Shown here: piece after piece, positions 23,507-32,906 of the stretch
Layout: each line of letters opens with the position of its first letter
Numbering within the stretch: the first letter of the stretch is position 1
Origin: Tausonia pullulans
Taxonomy: Eukaryota; Basidiomycota; Tremellomycetes; Cystofilobasidiales; Mrakiaceae
Length of the DNA: 64,000 nt
Direction: 5' to 3'
NCBI GenBank assembly: GCA_951802195.1
Contig: OX637624.1
Span: 62,001 to 126,000 of the forward strand
Program-made: the position numbers and the translations under genes
The notes under the pieces: model-generated
The model's database searches: none
Seen by the model: only the letters and a program-made list of their open reading frames with translations
Told to the model about the DNA's origin: nothing

Positions 23507-25799
23507 ATCGTCGAAGGAACGACAGTAGTCTGCCCCGTGCTCGCTGTCGCGATCGAGACGGGCGCTCCCGAGGCATCATAGTACTGACGCTGCGGCTGCG
23601 GCTGCTGGTATGAAGCTGTAGAGGACGAGATGAGGGCCTGCTGCTGATAGTTGTCCACCGGGTAGAGCGGCTGCTGCTGTTGAGGAGGCGCGGGTGCATA
23701 GCGCGAGTCGCGCAGGGAGGAGGTAGTAGAAACCGTGGACTGGTAAAGTTGCTGCTGTTGCTGATGCGGCTGGGGTTGGTGGTGGTGGGGCTGAAGTGGG
23801 GCCGTCGACGGCGGAGGCAGAGGCTGCATCGACTTTGGCGGCGTTGGCGGCTTGTAGCCGTGCAGGGCTGAGCGGGCATGTCGGCCGTCATCTAGGAGAG
23901 TATCAACCTGCTGGGGAGGTGCGTGGGCCTGGTGGTGAAGCGAAATCTGCTGCTGGGAGAGCTGGTGGCTCTGGTGGTTCTCCTTGTTTTCCGAGGGAGA
24001 GGCCGAGGAACGGAGGTATGGGGTCGACTCGGGCGAGGCGGTAACGGCCGAGGGGGAGTATCGATGCCGCGAAGAAGTTGTTGCGCGCTGGTGATGTTGA
24101 TCGAGCTCGGAGGAAGAGGTCGTATATTGAGAGTGGGGGTGACTTGATTGTGCTTGGGTTTGTCGCGAGGATGAAGATCCTTGAGATGACACTGGCGTGT
24201 CGAAGCCATCCTCCCCTTCGGGAGGCTCCTCAGAAATCGTTGAGGCGAGCCGAGACAGCCGATCGGGTCGGAGCAAGGTCGACGAAGAGCCGCTCGGGTG
24301 GTGAGCCAGCCGGTTCGTGAGAGCGATCTGGTCGTAATCGATTTCGTTCATCCCCAGGGCTGGGGAGCTCCGGCTTGACGAAGAGGAACTGTCACCGTGA
24401 GCAAGGACGAGGGAGGACGGAGAGCGTCCTCCTGCCGCCGCCGCTGGGGATGCCGTCCTGCTGCCAGACGACGAACCGCCGCCAGCAGCCGCAGTACCCT
24501 CTGCTACCCCGTCCACAGGCGACCCCTCCGCTCCTGGAGCAGACAACTCCGCCTCCGGCTCCCGCTGCAGCCTAGCGGCTTCCTCGGCCTCGCGTGCGAG
24601 CATCTCCTCCCGATTCCGCTTGGCTTGCTCCGCCGTCAGTCGAACAGGGAGGCCCATCTTGAACGATTTTGTCTCGCTCCCGACCGAGAGGACCCGGCGC
24701 GAGGCGAGCGAGGGCGTCATCAGTCGATTCGCTGAGGCACCAAGAGCGCCGCCGGTGACCTCTTCGGCTGAGGCGTGCGACTGGAGAGGCGGACGCGCCG
24801 ACGCGGAGGAAGACGCCGCCCGCGAGGCCGTGAGGCTTGCCGCGAGGGAGGAGGGCGAGGGTGTAGAGCCCCCCTGAGAGCCGAGTAGAGTGTGATTGCA
24901 TCAGCGTGGGCACAGCAGAAACAGAGCGAGCAGGCAAGTGGAGAGAGAAGAGAGAGAAGAGACGCGTGAGGAAAGGAAGGGAAGGACGGAGGGCGCGGCG
25001 CGGGAAGGACGCGACGAGGAAAACAAGTTACGAGTTGCGAGAACGCGTACTCATCCTCCTGCTATCCCTTCCGCTCCTCGCAGCGGATAACATGGCACAG
25101 CACAGGCGATAAAAGGCCATCTATGGCACGAAAGTGATGAGACGACCTGAGACTCACCTCGAGCTGGCTTCGCAGGTCCGCTCCATCGACCCCTCCAACG
25201 CCTGCACCTCGACCTGTTTCCCCTCGTCGTGAGCTACCAAGCCCCTCGAGAGCGCTGTTGCCCTCCCGATCCCTCTGGAGCACAACGGGGACACTAGCTG
25301 TCCGATTAAAAGCCCGTCCCGAGGACAGACCAAGGGCGGCGGTCGCACCTGTTGAGCCTGCAGCCGCCGTGCTGCTTGCACCGAGGAGCGTCGAGGACGA
25401 AGAAGAGGACAAGGGGACGCGAGGCTTATTGTAAAGCGAGAACGAGCTAGTCTGCCTGGACGACAACAAGTAGTTCTCTCCGAGTGAGGGCGGGGTGAGT
25501 GTGGGAGGCGAGTCGTTGGCCATCGTTGACGGGGAGCTTGTCGCCGACGGGGTGGAGGCCAACGGCAGAGGCGAGATGCTGGTGTTGGATGACGCCCCCG
25601 ATGAGGATGGCTGTCTGGCGCGCGTCGACGAGGGGGCCGCTGGCGTAGAGGAAGACATTGCTGGGGACTGCTTGGGTTTCTCGGGGGAATAGGAGAAGTG
25701 GAAGTCACCCGGGTCGGGGATGTCGGCCTCGTCGAACGAGTCGTCGTCGGACCAGTGGGCAACGGTGACGGCGGCGGCCGGGGTCGCCTTAGCAGACAT
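21910..25799 (-). CDS. MPS1: MPS1/TTK dual-specificity spindle checkpoint protein kinase
   Basis: Kinase for kinetochore checkpoint signalling and spindle-pole duplication. Eight exons: 25799-25158, 24873-23386, 23319-23062, 22990-22895, 22834-22610, 22543-22216, 22142-22030 and 21960-21910. The first ~690 residues are a low-complexity Ser/Gln/Pro region ending in a polyglutamine run. The kinase domain follows: glycine loop IGRGGSSKVFKC, VAIKKV lysine, catalytic loop HTDLKPANFV, DFG in KIIDFGISHKI, activation segment IGTLSYMSPE, then DVWALGCILYQM. This is the typical MPS1/TTK pattern. The C-terminal extension is short. ATG at 25799 (MSAKATP) is preferred; an in-frame ATG at 25859 is also possible. 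The first intron (24874-25157) is long at 284 bp. Confidence 0.93.
23453..23506 (-). repeat. CAG/CTG microsatellite encoding polyglutamine in MPS1
   Basis: About 18 glutamine codons in a row on the coding (minus) strand, nearly all CAG with a few CAA, just before the kinase domain of MPS1. Read antisense, the same tract gives a long polycysteine frame that is an artefact. Confidence 0.95.
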
Positions 25800-26907
25800 C
25801 GATTGAGAGGAGCGGGTTTTGTGCGTGGGTAGTGGTGGATGAACGAGCACGGTGGTCATCTCCCAGCCGGAGGGTGAAGGGGGGAGGGGACGGCGTAAGT
25901 GTCGGACTGACAAACGATGGGCGGAAGGGCGAGCGGCTGAGTTGGTGGTCGGACCAAGCAAAGAGCAGGCGCGCTCGCGCTCGCCCCCAGCGTTGCGAGC
26001 AGCACAAGCAGTTCGGAGCAAAGCCAGCGCGGGTCGAGGCCTGCAGGCTTAAGCTTTGGAACTCCGGCTTGACTTCAACCGCCAACCGCATACAGTTGTG
26101 GATTGAACTCCTGGAATGATCAGCTTCATCTCTTGGGTTTCATCGGCTTACCACCGTTTGGTGTAGTCAATCGAGCGTGCGTGTGTGCATTCCAGGGCAC
26201 AAACTGCTGCGTAGCACTAGCTTGCCTCGTCCTGCTGTGGTGGGACCAACATCGGTGAGTAAGAGCAGATCTTTAAGGTGTGCTCATGCGACCAGGGTCA
26301 TGGCTTGTTCAAGGAGAAGGTCTAGAGGTAGCGAGACACAAGACTGGAGAGGGCGCCAATGCAGGGCGAGCTCGTCTGGCTTTCAGGGCGACCTGTCCGA
26401 GGCTTGAACCAAAACAACGGACTGGGTATATTGCCTGGCCGAGGGGGTGTGGTAGGGTAGAGGTAGGAGGACGATGTTATGATGATGAGATTGCCGTCGG
26501 TCAATAGGCCTCCGGTACATCCTCCTAGCCGTCTCCGGCCTAATCATATACCAAAGGTCAATGAGACTGGATCAACCGAGAAGTCCTCGATATGACAGAG
26601 AGACAGCGGCAACCCCCAATCGACTCGGCTAGCCTCGCCAAGCTTGCAGTAGCAGACCCTCTTCGCTTCAAGCGCGCCGTCAAGGCCACATTTGATTTGA
26701 GCCGACGCTTTGTTTAATGTTGTCGATGTACAAAGTTGGAGGAAGCCAGGTGGGGTGGCAATCACAGGTAGGGAATGGGGAAAAGGAGTGAAGAGATGAG
26801 AGAGGAGATGGATGCCAATAATACAGGAGCTGATGACCGTAGGGCGGAATCTAAAGAAAAGATAATTGAAGGACAGGGAGATCGAACGGCGAGCCAACAC
26901 ATTCCCC
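25800..26907. other. intergenic, promoter side of MPS1
   Basis: Holds the MPS1 5' leader and promoter and the 3' side of secreted protein B. No gene was recognised. Confidence 0.55.
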
Positions 26908-27468
26908 TCACTTCCGAGCGACAGTCGAACGAGCCTTCTTCTTGGGGTTGAACTGAGCGGCAGCGATGATCTTCTCAGCCCGGCTGAGACGCTTAACCTG
27001 CCTCTTCCTGCCAACGGGGCAGGTCTCGGTGGTGGTCGTAGAGCCGAAGTTTCCATTGTCATCGCCGTACTGAAGGACCAAAGCGACGTGAGGTCCATCG
27101 AGTCAATCAGTTCGCTGTGCAGTCTGGACTGGGATAAACGACGCTCAAATGTACTTACGGAACAGGTTCCGGCGCCGTCGGGGGAGGCAGGATCGAGGGG
27201 AGACCGCATAATGAGGGGAAGCGTGAGTCCGCCAGAAACGATGGTGCCTGCGCAGGTGTCTTGTGGCGCGCGGCTGGTCAGCACACCGAGACGAATGGGT
27301 CGTTCGAGAGGAACAGGCAGAAGCTGTAAAGTGCGGAATATACTCACAGGTGCAGGGGACGGGGGACGCCTCGGCGCGTTTAACATGGTGGTTGTCGACT
27401 GGGGTGGCATAGGCGGCGGCGGTCCAGGCAGAGGCGAGGACCACAGTGAGGAGGGAGGGGAAGTGCAT
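26908..27468 (-). CDS. small secreted protein B, related to protein A
   Basis: 127-aa predicted secreted protein in three exons (27468-27348, 27259-27159, 27069-26908) with GT-AG borders and consistent phases. The signal peptide MHFPSLLTVVLASAWTAAAY is followed by ATPVDNHHVKR, a likely Kex2 site. The mature protein is short, with about five Cys, a CSYGDDNGN segment and ETCPVGRKR. The basic tail is LSRAEKIIAAAQFNPKKK. Protein A at 12056-12674 has matching parts in the same order: signal peptide, ATPV...KR, CVYDNATGE, TACP, LSKAE and QYNPKK. Likely a lineage-specific secreted family. Function unknown. Confidence 0.72.
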
Positions 27469-30152
27469 GATGGGTGACGGAGACGACTAAGTAAGGAGGG
27501 AGTGCGAGGAAGACGCGAGGGAAGGAAGAGAGATGGCGGTCGAAGGTTAGGGATAGAATGAGCACTTCTTTCAGCAAGGCCCTGGATGGAGGTGGCTCGT
27601 CAGTCCTGATCAAGAAAAGTCGCCCCACGCGCACAGGGCAGGACTTTCCCTCACGCACGCACGCACACACACCGTGCTTGATTGAGAGGAAGGGATTATA
27701 GGAGGAGAGGCCCCGCCTGATCTCCCTTTCCCGCCACAACCGTCCGGATTTGGTGGTGAAAGGGTGGATTTGAGGCACAAGGAGAGAAGCACAGGAGGGA
27801 AGGATGATGGTGAAAGCGCGCCGGTTTTGGCACGCGGCGCCGATCATCCGCGAAGGCCAGCGACGTGCCCTCTGTCCTTCCTATAAGGATGCTTCCGAGT
27901 GAAGCCACTGTGCATCCGTCAAAGTGGCTGCCAGTATGTGAATGTCTGCTTGGCAAACGCGCTATACGGAGAAGCGTGCTAGCAGGCCTTCGAGCGGATC
28001 GCTTTCACGTCGCAGATCCTGTCTGCCCGGCACACCCACATATCTGTCCTCTCGGAAGAGACAGGCGGCCAAAACATATACGTGATAATCCACGCCTCGA
28101 CTCTGAACTAAAGCTGGCTTGATCCGGAATGAGAGGCAGCAGACATGAGATCTCGCTTCCGCGATACGACGTCATGCTCTCGTCCTACCGTCCGCAGACG
28201 AGAAGAGTGTAGGGCATGCAATAACTGAGCTGCCCTTCCATTTTTTCCTTGCTTGACGCTGGATAGCTCCTGAACGACAAGGGGATGCCGTATGCACTCG
28301 GCAACAAGATAAAGGGTGCCGCATAGAAAAGTCGAGAGCTGATCAAAATGAATATCGATGCTGCCGTCCTCGACTCCGAACTTGCCACGAAAGCCGCAGG
28401 TCGAGCGTGTCACACACGACGATGTGAAGGCACCCCTGGATCGCCCATCTGTCGACGCGTCAGCACTCTTTAGACTCGTTTCGATGATGGCTGAGTGAGG
28501 AGCGAAGTTTGCATCCGTTGCGTCAAGCAGGGGGGCACGCGGGGGCGACGTGGATTCCCCTGGCGCACCTACCTCACTGCCTTCCGCGCGTGCCGGGGGA
28601 TTGTCCGAGTCCCCACGAGGAGCGGAATCAGACTGCACGCGGCCTCATTTGCTCATTTTAATGGAGGGGGTCAATGTCAGCTGGGCTTGCTCCGCGAAGG
28701 AAGGATCCTCTCCCCCCCGCGGATCCCCATTGCATCACGACAATGGACTTGTGCAATGGAGTGAGAGTGCGCGAGACGCGCCACCGTCTAATTGCGCCCG
28801 CGAAGGCAGCAGCGGACTCACAGACAGCTCGCGTCGGCGTCTTGACCTTCTGATGTCCGCTCAGGCGTGTGTAGGGCTTTGCGGGACTCGAATGACCTCT
28901 TTAACCTGTTGTGTAGCGTTTTGTCGGTCATCTCCAGCCTGGGATTTGGATGTGTGATTGCTTCAGGTCGGTGCGGGCGGTCCGCGGATCTGCAGATTGA
29001 GGTTTGGAGCAGGCAGCAAGCTTTCGTTGTCGATGAGTTTGAGTGGGTCGCAGTGCTAAGTCTCTTTTGAGCTCGCAGGCAGAACCCCAATGTACATTCA
29101 ACTCAGTCAGAGACGTTCGTACAAAGAGGTGCCACTCGGAGTCGCAATGCATCAGCTGTCGAACCCAGGACATATCGCCAGTTTATATTCCCGATTCGCT
29201 GGAGTTTAGCGACCGGTAATTTGAAAGCTTGAACCTGGCTCAACGTCCATCGCTCTTACTAACTGTTCGTCTAGGTTATAGACCTTTGCATAGTTGGAAA
29301 CGAGCGCGACGCCTGTGTAGATCAATCGTCGATCGTCTTCGTTGCGCGTCAGTGACAGGAAGAACATAGGATGGTTGGGATCTCTCGGACTCAGCGTCTC
29401 AGCTCTGACCTGGCTACTTCCGCCCCTGCGACCTGGTCTTTCCACTCGACGCGCTCGGATGATCTGCGCGGTTCGCCTTTGCAACCGTTTTCTTTATTGC
29501 TCAGCATTCCCTTTCCGCCACATCGCTCCACACTATTTGCTCTCCTTTCCTTACTCTCATTACTTCTCTGTCTCGCATTCTTTGTTTTCTCGCCCTTCCC
29601 CCTCTTGTCCCATCGTGCCACACCTCCTTGGTGTCTCATCCTTATCGTCGCCTTCCTTGTGGTTACCCCTTATCCATAAAACGGTCAATTCACTGTAGAT
29701 CTAGTTCTGTAATCTGACTATCATTCGGACCTGACATCCTTTCCAAGACCCTGAAGCGAGCTCATGCCACCTCTCCCACTTCATTTTCCACTCCGCCATT
29801 GACGCCCCTTTCTTCAGCGATTATTCTCAGTCTTCCATCCTTGGGCCAACCCCAACAGCGACATGGTTCTGTTGCACAGCTTTGTTAGCCCCTAATAAGC
29901 CGAGAGAACCTCAATCGAAAGTATCACACCCTTTCTTACGGTTTTAGCCATCGAATCAATTGGATTATCATATTTTAAGTCGCGAGACGGAGTTTTTCAT
30001 CCACTGAACTGATCCTCTTTTTTTTGTATTCAAGTCATGAGTTATACATAAAGGACGAGGAAAAACGGATTCGGAGATCAGATATTTTGGCCAAAGATAG
30101 CAAAATTATGTTATATTGCTACTGATGCTTTTAACGTTTATCTATATCAAGT
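27469..30152. other. 2.7-kb gene-poor region
   Basis: No gene could be assigned. The first 400 bases are a pyrimidine-rich promoter (minus-strand sense) for secreted protein B. Reading frames at 28108-28638 (-) and 28550-28957 (+) overlap each other and look like chance. The frame at 29206-29484 (-) ends in a protein-like stretch (RRLIYTGVALVSNYAKV...) that might be a terminal exon. About 29930-30150 is AT-rich for this genome and leads into the tRNA gene. Confidence 0.45.
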
Positions 30153-30226
30153 GATCGATTAGCTCAGTTGGTTAGAGCGTGGTGCTAATAACGCCAAGGT
30201 CGCGGGTTCGACCCCCTCATTGATCA
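30153..30226 (+). tRNA. tRNA-Ile (anticodon AAU)
   Basis: A 74-nt cloverleaf can be drawn. The 7-bp acceptor stem is GATCGAT/ATTGATC with one G-T pair. The D stem is GCTC/GAGC. The anticodon stem TGGTG/CGCCA holds the loop CTAATAA, anticodon AAT. The T arm contains GGTTCGA, with one C-T mismatch in its stem, and the discriminator is A. There is no intron. A TTTT tract two bases after the end (30229-30232) can serve as a Pol III terminator. It decodes AUU/AUC after A34-to-inosine modification. Confidence 0.95.
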
Positions 30227-30780
30227 TGTTTTGCCGGTTCACTCAATCCACTCTGGGCCTCTTTTTGCTCCGAATCGCACGCGTGAAAGACTGAAAGATG
30301 CGACAGGGGCGAACTTGTCCCGGGGGGAAAGGAGCGATATGTTGTCGAGGCCGAGACCTTCCTTGTATCTTGGCACCCCCTGACCACCTGCGGCCGCGGC
30401 TTGAAACAATTGCGGTTGGATTGGTTAGCTGCGGAGCATTGAAGGCACAAGATAGAGCCAGTATGGTCATATCCTCGAGCTTGAAACTCGTGGTTGCTCC
30501 TCGCGAGGATGTGCGCAACGGCCTGGCGACCGTTCCTGAGATCCTCATCGCCACGAGACTTTGCTATATTCCCCCAGAGTATGCCTTAAGCGCATCCATT
30601 ACAAGCTGTTTTAATGTTTCGGACTCGCCTGATTCTGAATTAGAGACAGAACGCCAAGGCGACCAAACGCTATAATCCAGCCTGAGGGCGGCTTCCTCGA
30701 ATGACCCTCGCATTCTGCTGCCCTCACTCATCGGCCTTCTCCCCAACCATCATCATTCCTCGCTTCCCTCGCCAGCCAGG
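30227..30780. other. intergenic between tRNA and HIT gene
   Basis: No gene recognised. The last 100 bases are C/T-rich leader sequence before the ATG at 30781. Confidence 0.55.
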
Positions 30781-32627
30781 ATGTCTCAGCACCTCGACTA
30801 CCCCCCGACGACGCCGAACCATAGCCTTGACTCGCCCTTCCTTGCTCCCCAGTCGGGGTCCGCTCCGCCTTCGCCGACGATCTCGAAGTATTCGACGTCT
30901 TCCCAACAACAGCCCTTCGCTACCAGCCCCTCTCTCGGCCCGTCGTCTTCGTCGTCGTCCTTCCGGGCACCTCCTCAAACGTACCCACGAGCGTACCCTC
31001 CGGGCCTCTCCGATTCAGACATTGTCCACGCCGACCAGGACTGCACGGTCTTCCGCGAGTCCAAGCGGGCTCTCGCCTCTCGTGGTCTGTCCCGTCCTCA
31101 TCTCCACTCTCATGCCCCGCTTCTATCGGCGTCCTCGACAGTCGATCCCCGTCGGCAAGCTGACCACGACTGAAGGTCTTCTCTCTTTGTGTTATCCCTA
31201 GGCCACTACACGCTGCTCGTCCATCCACCCTCGCTGAGATCGATTTACGACTTTGGGCCGGCTGACGTCCCCAAACTCGTCCGCCTCCTGTCGCTTTCCC
31301 GTCGTCTTCTCTCGGAGGGTGGCGGCTCGAGCTCGTCTTCGGAGCAGCAGCAGCAGGACCTCTCTACGAATACTTGGATTGGCTTCGTCTCGTCCTTCCG
31401 TTCGTCTCTCTCCCACTCCTCTCTTATACCTACTCGTTTATGAGCTTCCTTCGATGACTGACTTGGCCCCCCTTCTCAACACCGACTCCCAGGCGACCCG
31501 CTCAATGCTCCTACCCTCGGCCTCACCCTGCACGCGATTCAGGGCCCGCTCGACCGAGCGTCTTTCTGGACGCGGACGACTTCGTTCGGCCCGCTCGGGT
31601 TCTACGGTCTTGAGGATCTGATTGCTGAGATCAGGTGCGTTCGCTCATCTTTCCCCCCATATGTACTCGGAGAAAGCGTGAGACCAAGGAAGGATAGGCT
31701 TCTCGAAGGTCAGTATGAGGAGAGGGCAGGAGGCGAACAGCACGCGTCCTTGGGGCCGACCTCAGACGCGAGCGAAGGAGGAAGACTTGGGAGCTCAGGC
31801 ACCGATGCGTGCGGGGGAAGGGGGGGGATAAGACCCCCTTCTCCTTGCCCCCCTTTATGATGGCGCAATTGCCAGGCTGGTCGGGATTGCCTGAGTTCAG
31901 ACCCTGCTTCTGGCCTGCATGCGAGACCGGAGAGGGGAGAGAGCGTGAAGTCACATCCTAGGCGGCGAAGTGAGGGAACGCGCCCGGGCATTGGGCCGTG
32001 TCATCCTTAAATCCGAAACCTTCTACCTATATTGCGTCATCCAAATTGACGGCCCCCCTTCCCCACCACAGAGAAGCCACCTCGAACAACCGCGTCAAAT
32101 CCGGCTACTCCTCCTCCTCCCTCCCTCCCCGATCCCATATTCCTACCCCCTCATCCGTCCTCCCCACATCCTCCCCGCAATCCCCCCCTGGCCGCGCCGC
32201 CTCAATGCGCAAGCCTCGCCCGCTGTCCATGGTCCCTGATGCGGGCGCGAGGGAAGGACTTCCGAACGGCATCGAGTTCGGTGGGGCTGGTGGGTTATCC
32301 ACGAGGGGATCGCCTTCCTCGCCTGCGAACATCAAAGGCAAGGGTCGGGCACCGGCGCCTGCGGCTGTCCCGGAGCACGACGAGGACGAGAATGATGGGA
32401 TGGTTGGCGGTAGCAGCTCGCACCCGCTGATTTCAACGCAGCAGAGGGTCCCATCGCCAGGGCCGGCGGCGGACCTCGCAGATGTCGATGTTGGCGCAGG
32501 CGGAGGCGGGGAGAAGGAGAAGGAGGAGGAGGAGGAGGAGGTGAATTTGGGCGTTTCATCATCAGGTGGCGATCCGCTCGGGCTGCATGCTGATGGGCCG
32601 GAAGCAAGGAAGCAAGATGAGGTCTAA
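30781..32627 (+). CDS. HIT-domain (HINT3-like) protein with degenerate histidine triad
   Basis: Four exons (30781-31084, 31202-31399, 31493-31634, 32072-32627), about 400 aa. The N-terminal ~85 residues are Ser/Pro-rich and disordered. The HIT-like core follows: SDIVHADQDCTVF, GHYTLLVHPPSLRSIYDF, a helix DVPKLVRLLSLSRRLL, WIGFVSSFRDPLNAP, then GLTLHAIQGPLDRASFW and GFYGLEDLIAEIRE. The order and spacing match animal HINT3, where the active site reads HLHLH and is followed by VLAPVDQLGF. Here the triad reads GLTLH, so only the last His remains and nucleotide hydrolysis or transfer is unlikely. The C-terminal ~170 residues are Pro/Ser- and Glu-rich. The third intron is unusually long (437 bp). 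Family call by eye, moderately sure. Confidence 0.68.
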
Positions 32628-32906
32628 TATAGAGTCTGTCCTATGTTTTTTTCCCCCATGAACACGGGGATCGGAACGTAGACGTCCATGAAGATCCTAT
32701 CTGCGCACCAGAAAGGGTGGCGCGCGGGCATGAATTACGAGAGAACGAGCGAAGGAAACATAGGACGGGGGTAGCGGGAGCACATACTTCCATAGAAAGA
32801 GTGCTCATCCAGGAGAAAATAGAGAAAGAGGTGGTATCGAGAGTATATATAAGGAAGGCGACGTCCATCCATCCCTTCCATTTGTCCGCGGCTCGCTCGC
32901 TTACGC

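Noticed and set aside
23315-23581. Polycysteine reading frame on the plus strand
   Set aside because: It is the antisense reading of the CAG/polyglutamine tract of MPS1.
28108-28957. Overlapping frames of 176 (-) and 135 (+) codons
   Set aside because: They overlap on opposite strands, lack recognisable motifs and have no clear splice signals; kept only as part of a gene-poor region.
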